A stretch of DNA of 64,000 bases from an uncultured Flavihumibacter sp. Its GTDB lineage: Bacteria; Bacteroidota; Bacteroidia; Chitinophagales; Chitinophagaceae. Every line of letters begins with the position of its first letter. Positions within the stretch are counted from its first letter, which is position 1. The notes under the pieces were generated by a model. The model saw nothing but the letters and a program-made list of their open reading frames with translations. It did not search any database and was not told where the DNA came from. Positions 33,883-41,722 of this stretch are shown piece by piece. The stretch is from assembly GCA_902168105.1 (NCBI GenBank), contig CABHOY010000056.1:1-64000 (forward strand). Reading direction: 5' to 3'. Position numbers and translations under genes: made by a program.

Positions 33883-35397
33883 ATGAAATTCTTAAAGATA
33901 TTTTTACTCGCAGGTCTCTTTTCTGCATGCACACAAGACTTTAGTGATACGAACACCGACAAGAACAGTCCTACCAATGTGACGCCAGACCTGTTGCTGA
34001 GCGGTGTGATCAGGAATATGATGAACCAGCAGGTGAATGCTGCCTGGGGTATCGGAAACATTGTTGTACAACATCACGGAAAGATCCAGTTCGTGAACGA
34101 AGACCGTTATCTATGGGGAGAGCAGAACAGTACCTGGGACGCCACTTATAATAACTACCGTAATCTGCAGAACATTTTTGCTGCTGTAGGTACTGATTCT
34201 ACTAATGCTTACCTGGGAGTTTCGCTGGTACTGAAGTCCTGGATGTTTGCCCAGGTGACCGATGCTTATGGCGATGTACCTTATTCACAGGCTGGCAAAG
34301 CCAAAACTGAAGGAAAATATCAACCGGAGTACGATAAACAGGAAGACATCTATACCGGTATCCTGAACGACCTGAAAAAGGCAAACGAATTCCTGGCTAA
34401 AGCGACGCCTGTTCTCGACGGTGATATCCTGTATGGTGGTGGCGCCGGTGCTATCATCAAATGGCGTAAGCTGGCTAACTCACTGCGTCTTCGTTATCTG
34501 CTGCGCCTGTCAAAACAGAAGACTGTAGATGCAGAAATGTCTGCTATCCTCGCTGATCCTGCTAACAATCCTATATTCACCGGCAACGAAGACAATGCCG
34601 AACTGGAATACCTTGCAGCAGCGCCTAACCAATGGCCGCTGTATGGTTCTCGTGTGGGTTCATTCGATGAGTTCAGGGTGAGTAAGACACTGGTTGATCG
34701 TTTATCAGCATTGGGAGATACCCGTCTGAACGTATTCGGTCGTCCTACACAGAAGTCTGTTACTGAGGGCGCCCCTGCAATAGCCGGTATCCCTAACGGA
34801 TTGAACGAAGAGTTAGCATTGAAATATAATGGTGGTGTACAAGGTGTATCCCGCGTGGGTTATACCTTCGCTTGCCTGGTATGTAACGATATCGGCCAGG
34901 CCCCGCCAGATCCTGCCGCTCCAAGAGCCTTACTCATGACTTATGCCGAGTTACAATTCACCCTGGCGGAAGCGAGAGAGCGTAATATGATCACAGCAGG
35001 TGATGCCGCTACTTATTATTCCAATGGTATCACTGCCAACTTTAACTATTGGAAGAGCATTGTGCCAGCCCAGTATGGCCTGAATGTAGACATGCCTGCT
35101 AATTATCTGACTCAGACCGGTGTAGCATATACCGGTACCCAGGCAGAGAAGTTGTCAAAGATCGCATTACAGAAATGGATCGCTTATTATTTCAATGGTT
35201 TGGAAGCCTGGTTCGACTGGAAGAGAACAGGTATGCCTGAAATTGTTCCTGGTCAGTATAACCTGAATGATAACAAGGTCCCTGTTAGGTTTATCTATCC
35301 TCAACAGGAGCAGTCATTAAATGGTGTAAATCGTAAAGCTGCTGTAGACAGGCAGGGGGCGGACGACCTGAATTCACGTCCGTGGATAACGAAGTAA
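33883..35397 (+). CDS. SusD/RagB-family nutrient-binding lipoprotein (SusD-like_2 type)
   Basis: 504 residues from the ATG at 33883, which gives a clean lipoprotein signal (lipobox 'LFSAC'). The ATG at 33859 overlaps the susC-like stop but would place eight charged residues in front of the signal. After the lipidated cysteine come 'NTDKNSPTNVTPDLLLSGVI' and, at the end, 'WFDWKRTGMPEI' with 'VPVRFIYPQQEQSLN', typical of the SusD-like_2 family with TPR helices. It would cap the preceding SusC-like barrel on the cell surface and bind its substrate. Confidence 0.92.
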   Translation: MKFLKIFLLAGLFSACTQDFSDTNTDKNSPTNVTPDLLLSGVIRNMMNQQVNAAWGIGNIVVQHHGKIQFVNEDRYLWGEQNSTWDATYNNYRNLQNIFAAVGTDSTNAYLGVSLVLKSWMFAQVTDAYGDVPYSQAGKAKTEGKYQPEYDKQEDIYTGILNDLKKANEFLAKATPVLDGDILYGGGAGAIIKWRKLANSLRLRYLLRLSKQKTVDAEMSAILADPANNPIFTGNEDNAELEYLAAAPNQWPLYGSRVGSFDEFRVSKTLVDRLSALGDTRLNVFGRPTQKSVTEGAPAIAGIPNGLNEELALKYNGGVQGVSRVGYTFACLVCNDIGQAPPDPAAPRALLMTYAELQFTLAEARERNMITAGDAATYYSNGITANFNYWKSIVPAQYGLNVDMPANYLTQTGVAYTGTQAEKLSKIALQKWIAYYFNGLEAWFDWKRTGMPEIVPGQYNLNDNKVPVRFIYPQQEQSLNGVNRKAAVDRQGADDLNSRPWITK

Positions 35398-35418
35398 TTT
35401 TCTCTTTTTGCATTGTTT

Positions 35419-35462
35419 GTAGCGCAGCTTTTGCCCGGTTAACAGGGTAATTGCTGCGCTAC
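35419..35462 (+). terminator. Hairpin after the susCD-like pair
   Basis: 10-bp perfect arms (GTAGCGCAGC at 35419-35428, GCTGCGCTAC at 35453-35462) with further internal pairing CCC/GGG. Only a short T-rich stretch follows. Confidence 0.6.
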
Positions 35463-35498
35463 TTGCATTTAAGGCATGGAAGACGCCGTTAAATGCGT

Positions 35499-35506
35499 TA
35501 TTTTTG
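35499..35506 (+). promoter_or_regulatory. Candidate -7 box (TATTTTTG) for the AAA-DUF4435 gene
   Basis: Exact TAnnTTTG ending only 4 bases before the ATG at 35511, so a transcript from it would be leaderless or nearly so. No -33 TTTG. Confidence 0.4.
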
Positions 35507-35510
35507 ATTC

Positions 35511-37160
35511 ATGTTTATTAAGCAGTTGCAACTCAGGAATTTTAAAAGATTTACTGATCTAACGATCCAGAATATACCTGCGGATACAAAACTTGTATTG
35601 CTTACGGGAAGTAATGGTAGTGGTAAGAGTAGCGTGTTTGATGCATTTGAGGTTTTGGCAGGGCTGAATGGTAAAGGACACAAAGTTGCTTTTGCGGAAT
35701 ATACTAAGCATAAGGAGAATGACAGTTTCGATATTCTTATTGATACTTATGAATATGGGAAAGAAGGACTGTCTAATAATAATTTAGAGACAAGTGGAAA
35801 GCTTGCGACAAACAGCTTTTATGGGCGAACAAGCTTTCGTCAGGTTCCCAGGCTTACCAAGAAGGTGATTGGCCAGACTAGATTCGATATAGCAAGTGAT
35901 AATGACCGTCCGCATAGTTTTATAGACCGGGATGAACGTTTCGAAAACGATCTTGAACATATATTCGCAAGATTATTAAGAGAGTTTTTTAATACAAATG
36001 AAGAACGATCTGAGATAAAAGAGAAGATTATTAACCCTATAAATGAGGCGCTTTTCCGGATCTTTAATAAAGAAAATGGAACGCGGCTGGTGCTTACGGC
36101 TATTATTCCCCCTTTTGAGGGAAAGGTGGCAGACATCACCTTTAAAAAAGGAGATTCGACATTTCATTATAACTATTTAAGTGCCGGAGAGAAAGAAGTA
36201 TTTATAATACTCATTAATCTAATCGCCAGACGGGAATATTATCAGGATACTGTGTATTTCATGGATGAAATTGACCTACATCTTAATACTGCGTTGCAGT
36301 ATAATCTTATTAAAGAGATTGTAGAAAACTGGATACCTCCAAAATGCCAGTTTTGGACAGCCAGCCATTCGTTGGGCTTCATTGAATATGCTAATAAATC
36401 ATCCGAAGCGGCAATAATAGATCTCGGCAATCTGGATTTCGATAAGCAACAGTTATTAGTGCCTTTATCAAAAGAGAATCCTGATGTTTACGAAATTGCG
36501 GTGAGCAAGGATATGTTAGGCTCTCTTTTTCAACACATGCAGATTTTCTTCGTTGAAAATACAGACCGGACCTATTATGCTACGGCGGGAATAGAGAATA
36601 CAGTTTTCGTTTCTGAGAATAATCGAAACGGAGTTTTTCATAAAGTCAGAACTACTAGCTATAAAGGAATTGTTGATAGGGATTTTCTATCGGATGATGA
36701 TATTGGCTTAATTAAGGCTAACTATCCCGGGCTATATATTTTGGATTACTACAGTATTGAGAACTACTTGTACCATCCTGATAACCTGGTAGAATATTAT
36801 ACTAGTATAAAGCAAGAATTCTCAAAGGAGGGATATATAAGTGATCTTACAAAAGCAAAAAATGCCTGTAAGGATGGTATTATTCCTTCTCTGAGTTTAA
36901 AACGAACAGAATATCCATATTTTAGCGAGCCTGCTTTTAATGGTAAACCATCGCAGAACAGGTTTAAGAATAAGGCGGAGAATATGGAGCAGGCTGCCGT
37001 TGTAGCCGGTTATTTGAATAGCGACGAATTCAACCTCTATTATAAAGTGCTCCCAATGAAAACATATTGCACCAGCCTGGCTCAGCGTCAGAATGCTCCA
37101 AGATCTGAGTTGGCAAAAACAAACTGGTTTAAAGCGCAGGTGAATTCCTTAATTAGTTAA
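35511..37160 (+). CDS. Fused AAA ATPase-DUF4435 (Toprim-like) protein, PARIS-like anti-phage candidate
   Basis: 549 residues in two halves. The first (~1-310) is an SMC/OLD-like ATPase: N-terminal 'LRNFKRFTDLTIQ', Walker A 'GSNGSGKS' (33-40), ABC-type signature 'YLSAGEKE' (222-229), Walker B 'VYFMDEID' (248-255) and H286 in 'TASHS'. The second (~340-545) has the DUF4435 pattern: acidic 'FFVENTDRTYY' (E349), 'VDRDF' (D389, D391) and 'YSIENYL' (414-420). AriA (ATPase) and AriB (DUF4435) make up the PARIS defence system, and single-protein AriA-AriB fusions are known, so this may be a one-gene PARIS-like system. In PARIS, AriB is released on sensing phage anti-restriction proteins and cleaves tRNA. 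The gene is AT-richer than its flanks (two sampled 60-base lines: 38% and 42% GC, against 53% in a susC line) and stands alone between terminators, which suggests acquisition. A housekeeping OLD-like nuclease role is the alternative. Confidence 0.75.
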   Translation: MFIKQLQLRNFKRFTDLTIQNIPADTKLVLLTGSNGSGKSSVFDAFEVLAGLNGKGHKVAFAEYTKHKENDSFDILIDTYEYGKEGLSNNNLETSGKLATNSFYGRTSFRQVPRLTKKVIGQTRFDIASDNDRPHSFIDRDERFENDLEHIFARLLREFFNTNEERSEIKEKIINPINEALFRIFNKENGTRLVLTAIIPPFEGKVADITFKKGDSTFHYNYLSAGEKEVFIILINLIARREYYQDTVYFMDEIDLHLNTALQYNLIKEIVENWIPPKCQFWTASHSLGFIEYANKSSEAAIIDLGNLDFDKQQLLVPLSKENPDVYEIAVSKDMLGSLFQHMQIFFVENTDRTYYATAGIENTVFVSENNRNGVFHKVRTTSYKGIVDRDFLSDDDIGLIKANYPGLYILDYYSIENYLYHPDNLVEYYTSIKQEFSKEGYISDLTKAKNACKDGIIPSLSLKRTEYPYFSEPAFNGKPSQNRFKNKAENMEQAAVVAGYLNSDEFNLYYKVLPMKTYCTSLAQRQNAPRSELAKTNWFKAQVNSLIS

Positions 37161-37205
37161 ATAAACAGCCTTGCCAACCTCAGGCTGGCAAGGCTGTTTA
37201 TTTAA
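37157..37205. terminator. Bidirectional terminator between convergent genes
   Basis: Perfect 20-bp arms (37157-37176 and 37186-37205), A-rich on one side and T-rich on the other, so it can serve both strands. The left arm includes the stop of the AAA-DUF4435 gene. Confidence 0.88.
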
Positions 37206-37214
37206 CTAGGAAGT

Positions 37215-38525
37215 TTATTTAGCTATGTCGATCTTTACTTTCTTATTCTTGATCTTTTCTTTCTGGACAAGCACGAGCGTCTGAGCCGCTTTGCTTTTAC
37301 GGATGCCCACAAAAGAGAAGAAGTCCTTCACTTCGATCAGTCCCACGTCTTCTTTCTTCAGCTGTCCTCTGTTGGTCAGGAAACCAACGATATCTATTTT
37401 ATTCACTTTGTCCTTCTTACCTGCACCGATGAAGAACGTCGTCCACTTTGGTTTCTCTGGTAGCTCGTAATGATCTTCCAGGGTGACGAGGGTCGCTTCT
37501 TCTTCTACGTATGACGGTAGTTTTTCGTCCGGTCCTATGATGAGGATAGCAGTACCACTGGCATCCATCCTGGCGGTACGGCCGTTACGGTGTGTATAGG
37601 TTTCGGGAGTATGTGGCAGGTGGTAGTGAACGATATATCTGATATGGGGAATATCCAGTCCGCGGGCAGCAAGGTCGGTCGTTACCAGGACATTGGATGT
37701 TCCGTTCCTGAACTTGCACAATGCGGCGTCTCTTTCCTGTTGTTCCATCGCGCCATGGTAGAATACCGTTGTGATGCCTTTTTCTTTTAAGAGGCTGTTT
37801 GTGCGTTCTACTGCTTCGCGGTGGTTGCAGAACACGATCGTTGACCTGTTGCCCAGGTAGCAGATCAGCCGGAAAAGGGTATCTATCTTATCCTTGTCTT
37901 CTGCTTCTACGTATTGAATGGCCAGGGCTTCTGACTTTTCTTCTGTCAGGAAGTTCAGTTTTACCGGGTTGTCTAATCCGACGAAATCAGGAATGTCCAC
38001 GGTTTCTGTGGCGGAGGTCAGGATACGTTTCTTCAGATTCGGAAGGGATTGGATGATGAATTCGATCTCGTCCTGGAAACCCATTTCCAACGATTTATCG
38101 AATTCGTCCATTACCAGGGTCTTGATACCTTCCGTTTTGATATTTTCCCTGCGGAGATGGTCGCCCAGTCTGCCGGGAGTACCTATTATCAACGCTGGAG
38201 CTTCCAGCAGGTTATTTTCTTCTGTTTCTCTTTTGTGCCCACCGTAGCAGCAGGTTACCTTGTAACCAGTGGTCATGGTTTTCCAGACCTTTTCGATCTG
38301 CATGGCCAGTTCACGGGAAGGGGTGATCACCAATGCCTGGGTACCAGGTGTGTTTTTATCGAGCAGTTCCAGTACGGGAATCAGGAAACCCAATGTTTTT
38401 CCTGAACCGGTGTTGGAGAGGAGAATGACGTCGTCAGCCTGTGTATTGGCCTCAATACTCGCGAGCTGCATTTCGTTCAGCGCGTCGATCTTGAAGGCGT
38501 TAAGTATGTTAGCGTATTTTTGCAT
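37215..38525 (-). CDS. DEAD-box-family RNA helicase with DbpA-type RNA-binding domain
   Basis: 436 residues from the ATG at 38525. Helicase motifs: Q-motif region 'NEMQLASIEA', Walker A 'SNTGSGKT', motif II 'VMDEFDKS' (DEFD instead of DEAD), 'TSAT', and 'HRNGRTAR' for motif VI. The C-terminal ~75 residues ('FIGAGKKDKVNKIDIVGFLT' and 'IEVKDFFSFVGIRKSKA') match the DbpA RNA-binding domain, which in E. coli targets 23S rRNA during 50S assembly. A role in ribosome biogenesis is therefore likely. The upstream start at 38543 lies before the -7 box and is less likely. Confidence 0.88.
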   Translation of the reverse strand: MQKYANILNAFKIDALNEMQLASIEANTQADDVILLSNTGSGKTLGFLIPVLELLDKNTPGTQALVITPSRELAMQIEKVWKTMTTGYKVTCCYGGHKRETEENNLLEAPALIIGTPGRLGDHLRRENIKTEGIKTLVMDEFDKSLEMGFQDEIEFIIQSLPNLKKRILTSATETVDIPDFVGLDNPVKLNFLTEEKSEALAIQYVEAEDKDKIDTLFRLICYLGNRSTIVFCNHREAVERTNSLLKEKGITTVFYHGAMEQQERDAALCKFRNGTSNVLVTTDLAARGLDIPHIRYIVHYHLPHTPETYTHRNGRTARMDASGTAILIIGPDEKLPSYVEEEATLVTLEDHYELPEKPKWTTFFIGAGKKDKVNKIDIVGFLTNRGQLKKEDVGLIEVKDFFSFVGIRKSKAAQTLVLVQKEKIKNKKVKIDIAK

Positions 38526-38530
38526 CGGTG

Positions 38531-38538
38531 CAAAAGTA
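38531..38538 (-). promoter_or_regulatory. Candidate -7 box (TACTTTTG) for the helicase gene
   Basis: Exact TAnnTTTG on the minus strand followed by C, ending 5 bases before the ATG at 38525. A transcript from here would have almost no leader. Confidence 0.45.
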
Positions 38539-38638
38539 CGCAATTCCCCTTACAAGGGTTGGATAGCAGTTTTCCCGGGAGGAATGCCGGGGTCTGCAGG
38601 TGAATCTGACCAGTCTTATAGCGGCGGTATTTTTAATA

Positions 38639-39424
38639 TTAACCCAGTATGCTTGCGTTGCACCAGTCCACAAACGTTAAGTCGTATCTGGCTAATACGT
38701 CTGAAAGTTCTTCATCAAGGCAATCAAATTCCTTTATTGCCAGTGTTGTGATTATCCCATTATTCAAAATACCGTAGTAAATGTGATCGCTCGATTCCAG
38801 TGCGATCCCATTTTCGATATAGATATCGTCTGGAAGCAGGATGTTTCCTCTGGCGGTGATATTGGTAAAGGTGCAGAAATCATCAAATGGAATTTCAAGT
38901 TGGGATATTGATGTCAGATCTCTTGTATGGGAAGTGGCGTATCCTAACAGATTATTATTGTCATCAGGTGAATTTATTATGGACTCTATCATTGCTGTAG
39001 TTTCCTGTATCTGCTCAAGCGCAGAGAGCGGGAGGAACTGGAACTGTAGCCACTCATCGTGTGTGATATGCAGCGAGAAGGTATTAAATACAGGCGATAC
39101 TTTGGAGGCTGGCGTAAGTTCCAGCGGGGCCAGGGTTGGTACAAGGTATTTATCCGTTGGTATAATGCTGTCGGGCGGTAGCACATGTAACTGGATCTTC
39201 GCAGCGCGAAAATAGTTGCCCGAGCGCAGGTTGTCTACCTTCAACACCCGCCAGCGACTGCCGCTGATATCTAATATCGTTGGCTTGTTAAACTGTTCGG
39301 GCAATGGAAAGTCATTGAGGGCATGGTTAGCAATTATTTCCCTGCTCTCTGCATGTACCAGCGTTATGTTTACCTTCTTGGGGAATAGTGTGGAGACTGA
39401 GTCAACCATCAACAGTATATTCAT
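38639..39424 (-). CDS. Hypothetical protein, 261 residues
   Basis: Not recognised. No signal peptide, membrane segment or known motif. Predicted mixed alpha/beta, acidic, with several 'DD/NN' turns ('INSPDDNNNLLGYATSHTRD') and a C-terminal 'LAIKEFDCLDEELSDVLARY' helix. The ORF is long, has an ATG start and is not overlapped by a better gene, which supports it being real. It lies between the helicase and AraC genes on the same strand with gaps of 113 and 175 bases, so no operon is evident. Confidence 0.6.
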   Translation of the reverse strand: MNILLMVDSVSTLFPKKVNITLVHAESREIIANHALNDFPLPEQFNKPTILDISGSRWRVLKVDNLRSGNYFRAAKIQLHVLPPDSIIPTDKYLVPTLAPLELTPASKVSPVFNTFSLHITHDEWLQFQFLPLSALEQIQETTAMIESIINSPDDNNNLLGYATSHTRDLTSISQLEIPFDDFCTFTNITARGNILLPDDIYIENGIALESSDHIYYGILNNGIITTLAIKEFDCLDEELSDVLARYDLTFVDWCNASILG

Positions 39425-39599
39425 ACAGTTTGTGTTTGTCTTAGGGGCTTTGGAGTTCGGGTTCGGATTAACAGATGGCTATCTGAAGTTAGGTTAATAT
39501 TGGGTTCATAAATTATCCAAAAGAGCTATTTAACTTATCCCCGTATTAATTTCTGCAATCAATTTTGTTTAAGTTAGCGAACAGTAAGTTGCAAGCATG

Positions 39600-40580
39600 T
39601 TATACTCCTTCATTCTTCCTGGTCTCGCCCGGGGTTTCGCCATAAAAATTCTTATACACTTTTGTCAGTGCTGATGGATTCTTATAGCCCACGATATACG
39701 CAATATGCGCTATACTCACTTCATTCGCTATAGACAGGGTCCTGGCTCGCTCCATCCTCATTTTCAGCTGGTATTCACTAAACGACATACCGCAATATTT
39801 AATAAAGCTCTGACGCAGTTTAGACGCACTGACAAAGTAGGTGGACGCCAGTTGCGAGATAGTCAGTTCTTTATCCAGGTTATTACGGATAAACGCCCTG
39901 ATGGTATTAAAGGTGACATCATGCGAGGAAGAAACGGTATGGGTGTCTTGCTGTTCAAGAATGAGAATGAGTAGTTCCTGCAGCTTTCCCAACAGCCATG
40001 TTCTCCGTAGTCCGGTATTCACGATACTGAATTTTAGTTCATGATTAAGATGGTGTAATCCTTCCCAGATAATTCCTGGGGTGGGAGTGAGAAGAACGGG
40101 GGACCCCACGTCTATCTTATGAAGCCATTTCTTCGCTAATTTGGAATGGCTGGTGTATTCAGCTAGCATTTCCCGGCTAAAGCCGTAATACTGTATTTCA
40201 TATATCCCGGGACTAAAGAGGGTGGGTTGTTGCGGACCTGTGAGATGAAAGCAGTTATACTGCCCCTGAAGCAGTGGGACCGTTGTCATGTCGAGGTAGG
40301 AAAGGCTGATACTTCCTGTTATCATACAGCACACGAAGCTAAGACCATCCCTGACTTTTGGAAGGAGTTGTACAGGTTCTTTGACGATGAATATATTATT
40401 ACTCAGGCTACAACCGTTGGCGCTGGTCGTATGATAGATGATATCTACAGCAGGACTTGTTACGAGTACACCGTCCGCGAAATCACAGCGGTAAGCTGCA
40501 TATTGTGCAGGTAGTTGGTGGGTTATTTTAATATGGTGCTCAGGAATTCCGACTATACCATATTCGATAGTCACATTCAT
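39600..40580 (-). CDS. AraC-family transcriptional regulator
   Basis: 326 residues. The C-terminal ~105 residues are a two-helix-turn-helix AraC domain: 'LTISQLASTYFVSASKLRQS' (first HTH) and 'VSIAHIAYIVGYKNPSALTK' followed by 'VYKNFYGETPGETRK', the family signature. The N-terminal ~215 residues would be the ligand-binding part, but I see no cupin HxH pattern, so the signal is unknown. Chitinophaga-type genomes carry many such PchR-like regulators. Its upstream region has a minus-strand -7 box and stable hairpins that could form a structured leader. Confidence 0.85.
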   Translation of the reverse strand: MNVTIEYGIVGIPEHHIKITHQLPAQYAAYRCDFADGVLVTSPAVDIIYHTTSANGCSLSNNIFIVKEPVQLLPKVRDGLSFVCCMITGSISLSYLDMTTVPLLQGQYNCFHLTGPQQPTLFSPGIYEIQYYGFSREMLAEYTSHSKLAKKWLHKIDVGSPVLLTPTPGIIWEGLHHLNHELKFSIVNTGLRRTWLLGKLQELLILILEQQDTHTVSSSHDVTFNTIRAFIRNNLDKELTISQLASTYFVSASKLRQSFIKYCGMSFSEYQLKMRMERARTLSIANEVSIAHIAYIVGYKNPSALTKVYKNFYGETPGETRKNEGV

Positions 40581-40713
40581 ATAAGTCGCGTTTACTTTGA
40601 GGGATGTTGGCTAGGTGGTGTCAGTTCAACACTTGGGTTAATAGACTGGTAATATTACCTGCAATAAGGGGGAGAGCAAAAAAAAGCGGGTTAAGAAATT
40701 ATTAAGAATAAAG

Positions 40714-40737
40714 GAGCCAGGCTAAAAAACCTGGCTC
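40714..40737 (-). terminator. Hairpin, possible attenuator or small-RNA terminator
   Basis: 8-bp perfect arms (GAGCCAGG at 40714-40721, CCTGGCTC at 40730-40737), AAAAAA-containing loop. On the minus strand it is followed by U-rich sequence (CTTTATTCTT). It lies between the -7 box at 40819-40826 and the AraC start at 40580. Confidence 0.5.
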
Positions 40738-40818
40738 TTCACTTAAAACAAGAAAACAACCTGTTAAAATATTTGACACCTGCATTTCGCAGATGTATTG
40801 AACTAAACATTGGATGCC

Positions 40819-40826
40819 CAAATGTA
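40819..40826 (-). promoter_or_regulatory. Candidate -7 box (TACATTTG), minus strand
   Basis: Exact TAnnTTTG, identical to the one proposed for nadB. Transcription from here would run through the hairpin at 40714-40737 towards the AraC gene. Confidence 0.4.
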
Positions 40827-40872
40827 GATGCTTGAAATAAGAAAAATGTGAATGAGATGTTAATGAAATAAA

Positions 40873-40902
40873 ATTGTCCCGGGAATCGCTACCCGGGACA
40901 AT
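40873..40902. repeat. Perfect 11-bp inverted repeat (ATTGTCCCGGG)
   Basis: Arms 40873-40883 and 40892-40902 around AATCGCTA. GC-rich core; no gene ends next to it on either strand. May be a terminator for an unannotated transcript or an operator. Confidence 0.6.
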
Positions 40903-40922
40903 AACTAAAACAACAGCTATGA

Positions 40923-41201
40923 ATGAAAAGCCTTTATTCTACTGGGAAAGATTCAATTACCATACCATCTGTACATATCCCTGTAACTGTTGTCGATCCC
41001 ATCGCATTTAGGGGAGTCTCTACAGATAGTGTGGAATTAATTCTACAATTTTGTATTCTGTTGGAATATATCACCTATGGAAATCATGGGGTTGGTAATG
41101 GATTGATATTTGAAAGCATAGTATCTGGGTATTTTGGACGAATCAGGATGGACTTACGTTTATTAGAACCGGTTTTTGTACGAATACATCTAAGTTTTTG
41201 A
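40923..41201 (+). CDS. Hypothetical small protein, 92 residues (uncertain)
   Basis: ATG-started frame ending 29 bases before the receiver-domain gene. Mostly hydrophobic beta/alpha-like sequence ('SVELILQFCILLEYITYGNH'), no recognised family, no signal peptide. It may be a real small gene coupled to the response regulator, or non-coding leader; the AT-rich composition and lack of homology that I can recall keep this uncertain. Confidence 0.3.
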   Translation: MKSLYSTGKDSITIPSVHIPVTVVDPIAFRGVSTDSVELILQFCILLEYITYGNHGVGNGLIFESIVSGYFGRIRMDLRLLEPVFVRIHLSF

Positions 41202-41230
41202 TAATCAATCTTAATGGAACAAGTGAAAGC

Positions 41231-41662
41231 ATGGCACAACATATAAAAGCGGGTGTAGAGCACCCGTCCGAAAAATTACTGACTTCTGAGGGGAAAAAAG
41301 GGTCGTTTATTCTGATTATTGACGATGAACCTGATATCTGTAAGTTATTGCAATTGAGTCTGGTAAAACATGGATATAATGTAAAGTATGTTCACGCGCT
41401 GACTGAAGGAATGCAATATTTGCAACAACAACAACCTGATTTGCTTTTCCTGGATATACACTTGCCTGATGGTTCAGGCCTGGAAGCATTGCCCGCCATA
41501 AAAAAGAGATGTCCGGCGCTCCCTGTTATCACAATAAGTGCATACGATAACGGTATGGAAAAACAAAAAGCATTGAATGCCGGCGCCAGTTACTTTATGG
41601 CAAAACCATTTAATGTTACGAACCTGGATGAACTTATGAGTAATATGTTAAGCCAGAAATAG
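41231..41662 (+). CDS. Single-domain response regulator (receiver only)
   Basis: 143 residues from the ATG at 41231; a TTG at 41198 would overlap the upstream ORF and add nothing to the domain. After a ~23-residue leader comes a complete receiver: 'LIIDDEPD' (acidic pair D31/D32), phosphoacceptor D75 in 'LLFLDIHLPDGSGLEAL', T/S in 'TISAYD', K in 'MAKPF'. No output domain, so it probably works in a phosphorelay or by protein contact. It precedes a sigma-54 activator by 60 bases on the same strand. Confidence 0.88.
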   Translation: MAQHIKAGVEHPSEKLLTSEGKKGSFILIIDDEPDICKLLQLSLVKHGYNVKYVHALTEGMQYLQQQQPDLLFLDIHLPDGSGLEALPAIKKRCPALPVITISAYDNGMEKQKALNAGASYFMAKPFNVTNLDELMSNMLSQK

Positions 41663-41722
41663 AGAAAGAAATTAATTAGTAAATTTAAGTTAGCTGTTGT
41701 TCTAACACCACATATAAATATT

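Larger units (their letters stand above)
40581..40922. other. Structured intergenic region upstream of the AraC gene
   Basis: No convincing gene. Contains a minus-strand -7 box, two stable hairpins listed separately, and a weaker one (ACACCTGC/GCAGATGT around 40783-40799). On the + strand TACTTTG (40593-40599) is a one-base-short -7 box. Confidence 0.5.

Noticed and set aside
40919..41011. 30-codon Cys-containing frame from the ATG at 40919
   Set aside because: No leader-core pattern, no maturation enzyme nearby, and it overlaps a longer frame starting at 40923; cysteines are probably chance.
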